Origin: Actinomycetota bacterium
Lineage (GTDB): Bacteria > Actinomycetota > Thermoleophilia > Gaiellales > Gaiellaceae
Direction of reading: 5' to 3'
Assembly (NCBI GenBank): GCA_019234175.1
Contig: JAFALP010000203.1
Location: 1-6,524 of the forward strand
DNA length: 6,524 nucleotides
Shown here: positions 1-4,740 of the stretch, piece by piece
Position numbering within the stretch: the first letter of the stretch is position 1
Layout: the number at the start of each line of letters is the position of its first letter
Notes under the pieces: generated by a model
The model's database searches: none
Seen by the model: only the letters and a program-made list of their open reading frames with translations
What the model was told of the DNA's origin: nothing
Position numbers and translations under genes: made by a program

Positions 1-1009
1 CGGCGATGTCGCGCTCGCCGAGGCGCTCGGCGACGACGCGCGGCGCGGCGCCGTCGACGGTGAACGCGAAGGTCGGAACGCGGCCGTCCATCGTCGGCAG
101 CCCGTACAGGGTGCAGCGCGACGGCATCCGCGCCAGGAAGCGCTCGCCGAGCGCGCGCTCCTGCGCCTGGATCGCGTCCCAGCCGAGCGAGTCGACGTAC
201 TCCACCGCGGCGACGAACCCGGCGAGCAGCTCGAACGCGAGCGTCCCCGTCTCGAAGCGGTGGTGCGCCGGCCGCACCTTGTACGTGCGCCACGACTCCG
301 CCAGCTCGGCGCGGACGAACGCGAGCCCGAGGTGCGGGCCGAAGAACTTGTACGGCGAGCATACGAGCACGTCGACGCCGAGGGCGGCCACGTCGATGGG
401 GCCGTGCGGCCCGTAGTGCACGGCGTCCGCCCACGCCAGCGCGCCCGCGGAGTGGGCGAGCTCGGCGACGCGACGCGCATCGACGAGCGTGCCGACGGCG
501 TTCGACGCCAGCGGGAACGCGACGACGCGCGTGCGTTCGCCCAGCTGTGCCTCGAGGTCGGCGAGGTCGAGCGTCGTGTCGTCGGCGATGTCCGCGAACC
601 GGACGGTGAGCCCGAGGTCCTCGGCCAGCTGCAGCCACGGCGACACGTTGCCGTCGTGGTCGAGCCGCGTGACGACGATCTCGTCGCCGGCCTGCAGCGT
701 GCGGCCGACGGTGCGCGAGAGCGCGAAGTTGAGGGTGGTCATGTTCGCGCCGAAGTTCGCCTCCCCCGGCTTGCAGCCGAGGAACGACGCGGCCGCGAGC
801 CGCGCCTGCTCCACGAGCGCGTCCGTGCGCCGGCTGTTTCCGAACGGGCCGCCGAGATTCGCGTTCGACTCGCGCAGATAGCCGCCGATGGCGTCGATCA
901 CCGAGTCGGGAACCTGCGTCCCGCCCGGCCCGTCGAGGAACGCCGTGCGTACCTGCAGTGCGGAGAAACGGGCGCGAACCGCCTCGACGTCGAGTGCTAT
1001 GACACTCAC
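1..1009 (-). CDS. Cysteine desulfurase-like class V aminotransferase, C-terminus cut off by the window edge
   Basis: This is a PLP-dependent fold-type I enzyme of the class V aminotransferase group, closest in style to the cysteine-desulfurase-like subfamily TIGR01976 (VC1184 type). My translation of the minus strand is open for 336 residues and leaves the window without a stop. It begins VSVIALDVEAVRARFSALQV, then has FLDGPGGTQVP, SNANLGG and SRRTDALVEQ, all typical of that subfamily. LDHDGNVSPW holds the His that stacks on the PLP ring (His118), ADAVH holds the Asp that binds the PLP nitrogen (Asp195), and CSPYKFFGPH holds the Schiff-base Lys (Lys221). GTG at 1009 is the first possible start, because an in-frame TAG lies four codons upstream. 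About 65-75 C-terminal residues should lie outside, including the segment where true SufS proteins carry their sulfur-accepting Cys. Activity as a desulfurase is therefore unproven, and no Suf or Isc partner is visible. It is divergent from clpS and probably leaderless. Confidence 0.88.
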   Translation of the reverse strand, partial: MSVIALDVEAVRARFSALQVRTAFLDGPGGTQVPDSVIDAIGGYLRESNANLGGPFGNSRRTDALVEQARLAAASFLGCKPGEANFGANMTTLNFALSRTVGRTLQAGDEIVVTRLDHDGNVSPWLQLAEDLGLTVRFADIADDTTLDLADLEAQLGERTRVVAFPLASNAVGTLVDARRVAELAHSAGALAWADAVHYGPHGPIDVAALGVDVLVCSPYKFFGPHLGLAFVRAELAESWRTYKVRPAHHRFETGTLAFELLAGFVAAVEYVDSLGWDAIQAQERALGERFLARMPSRCTLYGLPTMDGRVPTFAFTVDGAAPRVVAERLGERDIA

Positions 1010-1015
1010 GCCGTG

Positions 1016-1021
1016 ACACTA
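1016..1021 (-). promoter_or_regulatory. Predicted -10 element (TAGTGT) of the aminotransferase gene
   Basis: TAGTGT on the minus strand fits the actinobacterial -10 pattern TAnnnT. It ends 6 nt before the GTG at 1009, which places the predicted transcription start on the first base of the start codon, giving a leaderless mRNA. No recognisable -35 hexamer lies 16-18 bp upstream. Its first two bases (1021-1020) are the same TA step that begins the opposing clpS -10 element. This is a prediction from sequence only. Confidence 0.45.
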
Positions 1022-1025
1022 CCCT
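1020..1025 (+). promoter_or_regulatory. Predicted -10 element (TACCCT) of clpS
   Basis: TACCCT matches TAnnnT and lies 7 nt before the GTG at 1033, so the transcript would begin at or one base before the start codon. No Shine-Dalgarno-like purine run precedes that GTG, which agrees with leaderless initiation. ATGACA at 999-1004 matches TTGACA in five of six positions, but with a short 15-bp spacer. Confidence 0.42.
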
Positions 1026-1032
1026 GTCGTCC

Positions 1033-1323
1033 GTGAGCACTCTCGCGCCTCCTCGCGAACGCCTCGACCGCGGCGATCGCAGCGGGACCGGCGGCGCGTG
1101 GCGCGTCATCGTGCTCAACGACGACCACAACACCTTCGACGGCGTCGCGTTCGCGCTCTCGGACGTGCTCCCCGGCGTGGACTTCCAGGCGGGAATGGCG
1201 CTCGCGAATCGGATCCACGCGAGCGGCCGGGCGATCGTGTGGTCCGGCGAGCGCGACCAGGCGGAGCTGTACTGGGAGGAGCTCGCAGGCCGCGGCCTGA
1301 CGATGGCCCCGCTCGAGCGCTAG
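1033..1323 (+). CDS. clpS: ClpS-family adaptor of the Clp protease
   Basis: ClpS binds the N-domain of a ClpA/ClpC unfoldase and delivers N-degron substrates or changes substrate choice. This 96-residue protein has a flexible 22-residue N-terminal tail, then WRVIVLNDDHNTFDGV (23-38), which matches the ClpS signature around the Asn-Asp-Asp of the N-degron pocket (Asn29, Asp30, Asp31). It continues to ANRIHASGRAIV, with His62 at the place of the conserved pocket histidine. The position of the E. coli gatekeeper Met40 is Phe35, and that of Met62 is Ala58, so residue preference may differ. The C-terminal half (ERDQAELYWEELAGRGL) fits the last helix and strand. Length is normal. GTG 1033 is preferred because it gives the usual tail length and sits just after a predicted -10 element. 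No clp ATPase or leucyl-transferase gene is in the window. Confidence 0.88.
   Translation: MSTLAPPRERLDRGDRSGTGGAWRVIVLNDDHNTFDGVAFALSDVLPGVDFQAGMALANRIHASGRAIVWSGERDQAELYWEELAGRGLTMAPLER
1286..1299. repeat. 14-bp perfect palindrome inside the 3' end of clpS
   Basis: CAGGCCGCGGCCTG is a perfect inverted repeat without a loop, located 21 bp before the clpS stop codon. It is not followed by a T run on either strand, so it is not a classical intrinsic terminator. It lies at the end of clpS and just beyond the end of the convergent osmC gene, so it could weakly hamper read-through or protect a 3' end. In GC-rich DNA it could equally be chance. Confidence 0.4.
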
Positions 1324-1721
1324 CTGACGTTCCAGTGATAGATCGGCTTCGCCGTCAGCGAGGAGCCGATGAAGCAGCCGCGCTCCGCCCACGTGAGGAT
1401 GTCGTGCTCCTCCGCGCGGCCGGGCTTGGGGTCGAAGGTCACGTCGAGGGCCAGGTCGGTGCGGACGACGGCGAAGCGCCCGTCCTCCTCGCGGCGGCGC
1501 ACGAGGCCCTTCGCGCTTCCGCTGACGGTCACGCCCGCGACGCCCTTCTTGCGCGCGGAGTAGTCGAGGCTCTTCGCCGTGCAGCGCAGGATGGACGCGA
1601 GCAGGAGATGCTCCGCCGACCATCTCTCCGGCGCCGCGAACGTGGAGTCGTCCTCCGTCCGCATCGTGCCGTCCGCGTCGAGCCGGACCTCGTACCCCAT
1701 CTCCTTGGACGTGATCGGCAC
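1320..1721 (-). CDS. OsmC/Ohr-family protein (probable thiol peroxidase-type stress protein)
   Basis: OsmC-family proteins are small homodimeric thiol enzymes that reduce organic hydroperoxides with a pair of cysteines. Counted from the GTG at 1721 this protein has 133 residues. The N-terminal strand GYEVRLDADGTMRTEDD leads into PERWSAEHLLLASILRCTAKSL, which holds the first conserved cysteine (Cys47) at the start of the long central helix. WAERGCFIGSSL near the C-terminus holds the second (Cys116). The C-terminus is IYHWNVS. The peroxidatic pair is thus present, but the exact subgroup (OsmC, Ohr or YhfA-like) cannot be fixed by eye. The start is uncertain. GTG 1721 begins VPITSKEMGYEV; ATG 1700 has AAGGAG directly abutting it, too close to act as a ribosome site; TTG 1769 would nearly reach the divergent gene. 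Its stop shares CTAG with the clpS stop, a 4-bp convergent overlap. Confidence 0.83.
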   Translation of the reverse strand: MPITSKEMGYEVRLDADGTMRTEDDSTFAAPERWSAEHLLLASILRCTAKSLDYSARKKGVAGVTVSGSAKGLVRRREEDGRFAVVRTDLALDVTFDPKPGRAEEHDILTWAERGCFIGSSLTAKPIYHWNVS

Positions 1722-1755
1722 GCGCGCATGCTCGCACAGATGCCGTCCGGGCCGG

Positions 1756-1761
1756 ACCGTA
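1756..1761 (-). promoter_or_regulatory. Predicted -10 element (TACGGT) of the OsmC-family gene
   Basis: TACGGT on the minus strand fits TAnnnT and predicts a transcript start near 1749, which is 28 nt upstream of the favoured GTG at 1721. It begins on the TA step at 1761-1760 that also begins the -10 element of the divergent small gene. No -35 hexamer is recognisable. The support is weaker than for the leaderless starts because the leader length is not constrained. Confidence 0.3.
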
Positions 1762-1765
1762 CGCT
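1760..1765 (+). promoter_or_regulatory. Predicted -10 element (TACGCT) of the 65-residue protein gene
   Basis: TACGCT matches TAnnnT and ends exactly 6 nt before the GTG at 1772. The predicted first transcribed base is the G of that start codon, which means a leaderless mRNA. There is no Shine-Dalgarno sequence in front of the GTG. The mug gene is probably carried on the same transcript. No -35 hexamer is apparent. Confidence 0.42.
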
Positions 1766-1771
1766 GCAAGC

Positions 1772-1969
1772 GTGCGACGGCTGCGGTCGCTGTCCGAGGA
1801 CGAGTGCTACGCCCGCTGTTACCGGGGCTGGGAGCCGACGGTCACGATCGTCAAGCTCGAGCCCCGGCGTCCGCGCTACCCGATGACCCCCTCTGGAGAG
1901 ATGCTGCGGCTGATCTTCGAGGAGCGCATCGACGCGCGCGTGGACGACGAGCTCGACGACGCTGCGTAG
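1772..1969 (+). CDS. Small uncharacterised protein with a Cx3C pair, upstream of mug
   Basis: I do not recognise a named family with certainty. The 65-residue product begins MRRLRSLSEDECYARCYRGW, with two cysteines spaced Cx3C (Cys12, Cys16). It continues WEPTVTIVKLEPRRPRY, a strand-like segment followed by a basic Arg/Pro stretch, and ends with an amphipathic, acidic helix (GEMLRLIFEERIDARVDDEL, then DDAA). It has no signal peptide or membrane segment. The composition is protein-like: hydrophobic residues alternate regularly and codon third positions are mostly G or C. The GTG start sits 6 nt after a predicted -10 hexamer, supporting a real leaderless gene. Its last 8 bp overlap the apparent CTG start of mug, so the two are probably cotranscribed and translation of mug may depend on termination here. 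Two cysteines alone do not make a metal site unless it dimerises. Confidence 0.68.
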   Translation: MRRLRSLSEDECYARCYRGWEPTVTIVKLEPRRPRYPMTPSGEMLRLIFEERIDARVDDELDDAA

Positions 1970-2459
1970 CGCCGTTCCCGACGTCCTCGGCCCGGATCTG
2001 CGGGTCGTCTTCTGCGGGATCAATCCCGGCCGCGTGTCCGCCGCCGCGCATGCGCACTTCGCCAACCCGCGCAACGACTTCTGGCGGCTGCTGCACGCGG
2101 CCGGGTTCACGTCGCGCCTGTACGAGCCGGCGGACCAGTTCGAGCTCCTGCACGAAGGGATCGGGCTCACCAACGCGGCCGCGCGCACGACGCCCGGGTC
2201 CGGCGACCTGCGCAAGGGCGACTTCGACCGCGCGCACATCGAGCGCATCGCCTCCGACTTCGGGCCGCGCTGGATCGCGCTCGTGGGCAAGGAGGCGTAC
2301 CGCGGCACGTTCGGCGAGCGGCCGGAGCTCGGCGTGCAGGAGCGGACGCTCGCGGACACGCGGCTCTTCGTCCTGCCGTCGACGTCGCCCGCGAACGCGG
2401 CGGTGCCGTGGGACGAACGCCTGCGCTGGTTTCGTCAGCTCGCCGGCTTGGCGGTCTGA
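1962..2459 (+). CDS. mug: Mug/TDG-type G:T/U mismatch-specific DNA glycosylase
   Basis: This base-excision-repair enzyme removes uracil or thymine opposite guanine, and related lesions, by cutting the N-glycosidic bond. The translation VPDVLGPDLRVVFCGINPGR aligns with the E. coli Mug N-terminus; the Asn of GINPG (Asn21, counting from CTG 1962) is the catalytic residue. HFANPRNDFWRLLHAAGF and GLTNAAARTTPGSGDL follow the family pattern, and LPSTSPANAAVPWDERLRWF is the second active-site motif. About 165 residues is the usual length. A GTG at 2034 would remove the catalytic motif and cannot be the true start. Upstream in this frame there is no ATG, GTG or TTG before the TGA at 1911-1913, leaving CTG 1962 as the best candidate. 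It overlaps the stop of the small upstream gene, which suggests coupling. The 3' end overlaps the convergent DUF2510 gene by 25 bp. Confidence 0.85.
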   Translation: MRSAVPDVLGPDLRVVFCGINPGRVSAAAHAHFANPRNDFWRLLHAAGFTSRLYEPADQFELLHEGIGLTNAAARTTPGSGDLRKGDFDRAHIERIASDFGPRWIALVGKEAYRGTFGERPELGVQERTLADTRLFVLPSTSPANAAVPWDERLRWFRQLAGLAV

Positions 2460-2983
2460 GTCGTCCAGCCGAAGCCGTTCCAGTACCGCAGCAGGTCGGC
2501 GTTGCTCGGATCCGTGTACCAGCCGGCCGGCACGCTCGGGATCTGTGCAGTGGGCACCGACACGGTGCGCACCGTCGGCGTGAAGAAGAACGACGCGAGG
2601 CCCGCGAGCGCGAGGCTCGCCGAGCCGGCGATGGCGGCGTCGAGGCCCCAGCCGACATGGAAGAGCGCCTGGGTCAGCTGCGGGTAGTTCGGCAGATAGC
2701 TCGCGAGCGTCGAGGTGATGTGGTGGTGCTCGTAGAGGCCGACGGCGAGCCCGACGATGCCCGCGATCATCGCGTAGACGCCGGCGGAGGTGGTCGAGCG
2801 GCGGATGAAGACGCCGAGGCCTCCGAGGATGGCGACGAGGAGGAGGGCCTCGGCCGGATGGCGCTCGAGGTGCCAGCCGTCGAACGACACGAGGCTGAGC
2901 GCGGTCAGCCAGGGGCCGAAGACGCCGATCGCCATGGCGGCGGCGCTGAGCAAGGCCCACGCGAGGACGCCAGACTTGTGCAC
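2435..2983 (-). CDS. Four-helix membrane protein with C-terminal DUF2510 domain
   Basis: The 182-residue product starts MHKSGVLAWALLSAAAMAIG. It has four likely transmembrane segments at about residues 7-31, 44-60, 67-84 and 110-134, with a His-rich loop (LYEHHHITS) between the third and fourth. A short linker follows, then PAGWYTDPSNADLLRYWNGF and GWTTQ (about 153-176), the Trp-rich DUF2510 signature (GWY-DP---LRYW-G--WT). DUF2510 is common in Actinomycetota membrane proteins and its role is unknown. With both termini predicted inside, the domain would face the cytoplasm. GTG 2983 was chosen because it follows the nadE stop by 32 bp, gives a sensible first helix, and lies 6 nt after a -10-like GATAGT. 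The frame is open far upstream, but that part is antisense noise within nadE. The function is unknown; it may be a small integral membrane stress or envelope protein. Confidence 0.8.
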   Translation of the reverse strand: MHKSGVLAWALLSAAAMAIGVFGPWLTALSLVSFDGWHLERHPAEALLLVAILGGLGVFIRRSTTSAGVYAMIAGIVGLAVGLYEHHHITSTLASYLPNYPQLTQALFHVGWGLDAAIAGSASLALAGLASFFFTPTVRTVSVPTAQIPSVPAGWYTDPSNADLLRYWNGFGWTTQTAKPAS

Positions 2984-2989
2984 GTTTGC

Positions 2990-2995
2990 ACTATC
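2990..2995 (-). promoter_or_regulatory. Predicted -10 element (GATAGT) of the DUF2510 gene
   Basis: GATAGT matches the -10 consensus TATAAT at four of six positions, including the critical A at -11 and T at -7. It ends 6 nt before the GTG at 2983, so the predicted start of transcription is the G of the start codon. It lies in the short, relatively AT-rich gap after nadE. This suggests that the membrane protein has its own leaderless transcript besides any read-through from nadE. Confidence 0.42.
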
Positions 2996-3015
2996 GGCTC
3001 GCGCCGACGGGCGCT

Positions 3016-4713
3016 TTAGCCGCGCCAGCGGTTGGTAATGGGTGTTCGCCTGTCCCGGCCGAAGGCCTTCGGCCGGAGGCGGACGCCGGGGGGCGCCTGC
3101 CGGCGCTTGTACTCGGCCCGGTCGATCATCGCCACCGCGCGCTCGACGACGTCCGGGTCGAAGCCGTCCGCGGACAGCTCCTCGAGCGAGCGGTCCTGCT
3201 CGACGTACGCCTCCAGCACCCGGTCGAGCGCGGGATAGGGAGGCAGGGAATCTTCGTCCCGCTGGTCGGCGCGGAGCTCCGCGCTCGGCGCGCGCGCGAC
3301 GATCGACTCCGGGATGACGGCGAGGAACCGCGACAGGCGGAAGACATCCGTCTTGTACACGTCCTTCAGGAGCGCGAAGCCGCCTGCCATGTCGCCGTAG
3401 AGCGTCGCGTACCCGACCGAGAGCTCCGACTTGTTGCCGGTGGCGACGAGCAGCCAGCCGAACTTGTTCGACAGCGCCATGAGGAGCGTGCCGCGGATGC
3501 GCGCCTGCAGGTTCTCCTCCGTCAGGTCGGCGTCGCGGCCGGTGAACGACGGCGCGAGGGCCGCGCCGAACGACGTCGCCATGGGCTCGATCGGGATCTC
3601 GCGGAAGTCGCAGCCGAGCGCCTCGGCGAGACGGCGCGCATCCGTGCGCGTCCCTTCCGACGAGAAGCGCGACGGCATCGACACGCAGTGCACGCGACCG
3701 GCGCCGAGCGCCTCGACTGCGACGGCCGCGGTGAGCGCGGAGTCGATGCCGCCGGACACGCCGACGAGCACGTCCGTGAAGCCGTTCTTGCGCACGTAGT
3801 CGCGCAGCCCGAGCACGAGCGCTTGCCGCATCTGCTCCAGCTCGTCTGCGAACGGCGCCACCGACGGTTCGGCCTCGGCTTCGTGCTCGTGCGGCGTCCC
3901 GACGTGGATCGCGGGGACGTCGTCGAGGTCGCTGCGGTCCTTCGCCAGCGCGCGGCGCCGCGCATCGCTCAACCGCCGCGCGACCACCGACGAGAGATCG
4001 ACGTCGACGACGAGCAGCGCCTCCTCGAAGCCGGGCGCGCGCGCGATCACGTCGCCCTCGTCGTCGATCACGCACGAATGCCCGTCGAAGATGAGCTCGT
4101 CCTGGCCGCCGACCATGTTGCAGAACGCGACGTATGCATTGTTGTCGCGCGCGCGCGTGCGGAACATCTCCTCGCGCTCGCGGTCCTTGCCGACGTGGAA
4201 GGGCGAGGCGGACACGTTGACGAGCAGCTGCGCGCCTGCGAGCGCGAGGTCGGTCGCCGGCGCGCCCGGCTGCCACATGTCCTCGCACACGGTGACGCCG
4301 AGGAGCGCATCGCCCTCCTCGAAGAGCGCCAGGTCGTGGCCGGGCGCGAAGTAGCGGTACTCGTCGAACACGCCGTAGTTGGGAAGGAACCGCTTCTTCA
4401 CGAGCGCCTTCACCTCGCCGCCGCTGCAGACGGCGCACGCGTTGAACAGGTCGCGGTCGAGGTGCGGCGTGCCGACGAGGAGCGTCACGCCGCGCGACGC
4501 GAGCGCGATCTGCTCGAGCGAGCGCTCGGCGGCTCGGATGAAGCCGGGCCGCAGGAGCAGGTCCTCGGGCGGGTACCCGGTCACCGCCAGCTCGGGGAAG
4601 ACGACGACGTCGGCGCCGGCCGTCCTCGCCTCCTCCAGCCGGCCGAGGATCAGGGCGCGGTTGCCGTCGAGGTCCCCGACGGTGGGGTCGATCTGGGCGA
4701 GCGCGAGCCTCAC
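3016..4713 (-). CDS. nadE: Glutamine-dependent NAD(+) synthetase
   Basis: NadE catalyses the last step of NAD synthesis: deamido-NAD is adenylated with ATP and amidated with ammonia from glutamine. The 565-residue product has both domains. The N-terminal nitrilase-fold glutaminase (about 1-250) carries the Glu-Lys-Cys triad: Glu41 in FPELAVTGYPPEDLL, Lys107 in KKRFLPNYGVFDEYRYF, and Cys143 in GVTVCEDMW. The C-terminal synthetase has the ATP P-loop SGGIDS (320-325), then SMPSRFSSEGT, NKFGWLLVATGNKSELSVGY and GDMAGGFALLKDVYKTDVF, and ends with RPKAFGRDRRTPITNRWRG, the usual NadE tail. The length fits the shorter bacterial form (540-580 residues), not the roughly 680-residue mycobacterial type. 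The GTG start gives the conserved MRLALAQIDPTVGDL N-terminus. It lies 27 bp after the dehydrogenase stop, with an extended -10 element in that gap, so it probably has its own promoter. The gene appears intact. Confidence 0.97.
   Translation of the reverse strand: MRLALAQIDPTVGDLDGNRALILGRLEEARTAGADVVVFPELAVTGYPPEDLLLRPGFIRAAERSLEQIALASRGVTLLVGTPHLDRDLFNACAVCSGGEVKALVKKRFLPNYGVFDEYRYFAPGHDLALFEEGDALLGVTVCEDMWQPGAPATDLALAGAQLLVNVSASPFHVGKDREREEMFRTRARDNNAYVAFCNMVGGQDELIFDGHSCVIDDEGDVIARAPGFEEALLVVDVDLSSVVARRLSDARRRALAKDRSDLDDVPAIHVGTPHEHEAEAEPSVAPFADELEQMRQALVLGLRDYVRKNGFTDVLVGVSGGIDSALTAAVAVEALGAGRVHCVSMPSRFSSEGTRTDARRLAEALGCDFREIPIEPMATSFGAALAPSFTGRDADLTEENLQARIRGTLLMALSNKFGWLLVATGNKSELSVGYATLYGDMAGGFALLKDVYKTDVFRLSRFLAVIPESIVARAPSAELRADQRDEDSLPPYPALDRVLEAYVEQDRSLEELSADGFDPDVVERAVAMIDRAEYKRRQAPPGVRLRPKAFGRDRRTPITNRWRG
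3055..3076. repeat. 22-bp perfect palindrome near the 3' end of nadE
   Basis: Half-site CCGGCCGAAGG (3055-3065) is followed directly by its exact reverse complement (3066-3076) with no loop. It encodes the conserved NadE tail segment around RPKAFGR and ends about 37 bp before the stop codon. No T run follows on the coding strand, so it is not a standard terminator. In RNA it could form a stable hairpin with a tight loop. Confidence 0.6.
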
Positions 4714-4720
4714 AGGTTTG

Positions 4721-4729
4721 AGACTACCA
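4721..4729 (-). promoter_or_regulatory. Predicted extended -10 promoter (TGGTAGTCT) of nadE
   Basis: On the minus strand TGGTAGTCT combines a TGn extension with the TAnnnT hexamer TAGTCT. It ends 7 nt before the GTG at 4713, predicting a transcript that begins at or one base before the start codon. The 27-bp gap after the dehydrogenase stop is visibly AT-richer than its surroundings. There is no clear -35 hexamer, which fits an extended -10 promoter, and there is no Shine-Dalgarno sequence. Confidence 0.5.
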
Positions 4730-4740
4730 GTCGAAAACCG

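Noticed and set aside
260..1036. 258-codon open frame on the plus strand opposite the aminotransferase
   Set aside because: The minus-strand frame has clear PLP-enzyme motifs, while this frame is low-complexity Arg/Glu/Val.
1767..1769. TTG as the start of the OsmC-family gene
   Set aside because: It adds residues without family resemblance (QRTVRPGRHLCEHA) and would leave only 2 bp to the divergent gene, overlapping both predicted promoters.
2034..2036. GTG as the start of mug
   Set aside because: It would delete the catalytic GINPG motif and the first strand, both clearly encoded just upstream in the same frame.
1851..2960. 369-codon minus-strand open frame opposite mug and the small gene
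   Set aside because: It has no recognisable domain, a strongly Arg-biased composition, and lies antisense to a well-supported glycosylase gene.
4145..4160. Run of alternating CG (possible Z-DNA)
   Set aside because: It encodes Arg/Ala residues of a conserved nadE region and is an ordinary by-product of GC-rich codon use.
2435..4438. 667-codon open frame on the minus strand
   Set aside because: Only its last 182 codons (from GTG 2983) look like protein. The rest is an off-frame reading of nadE, full of Arg and Ala.
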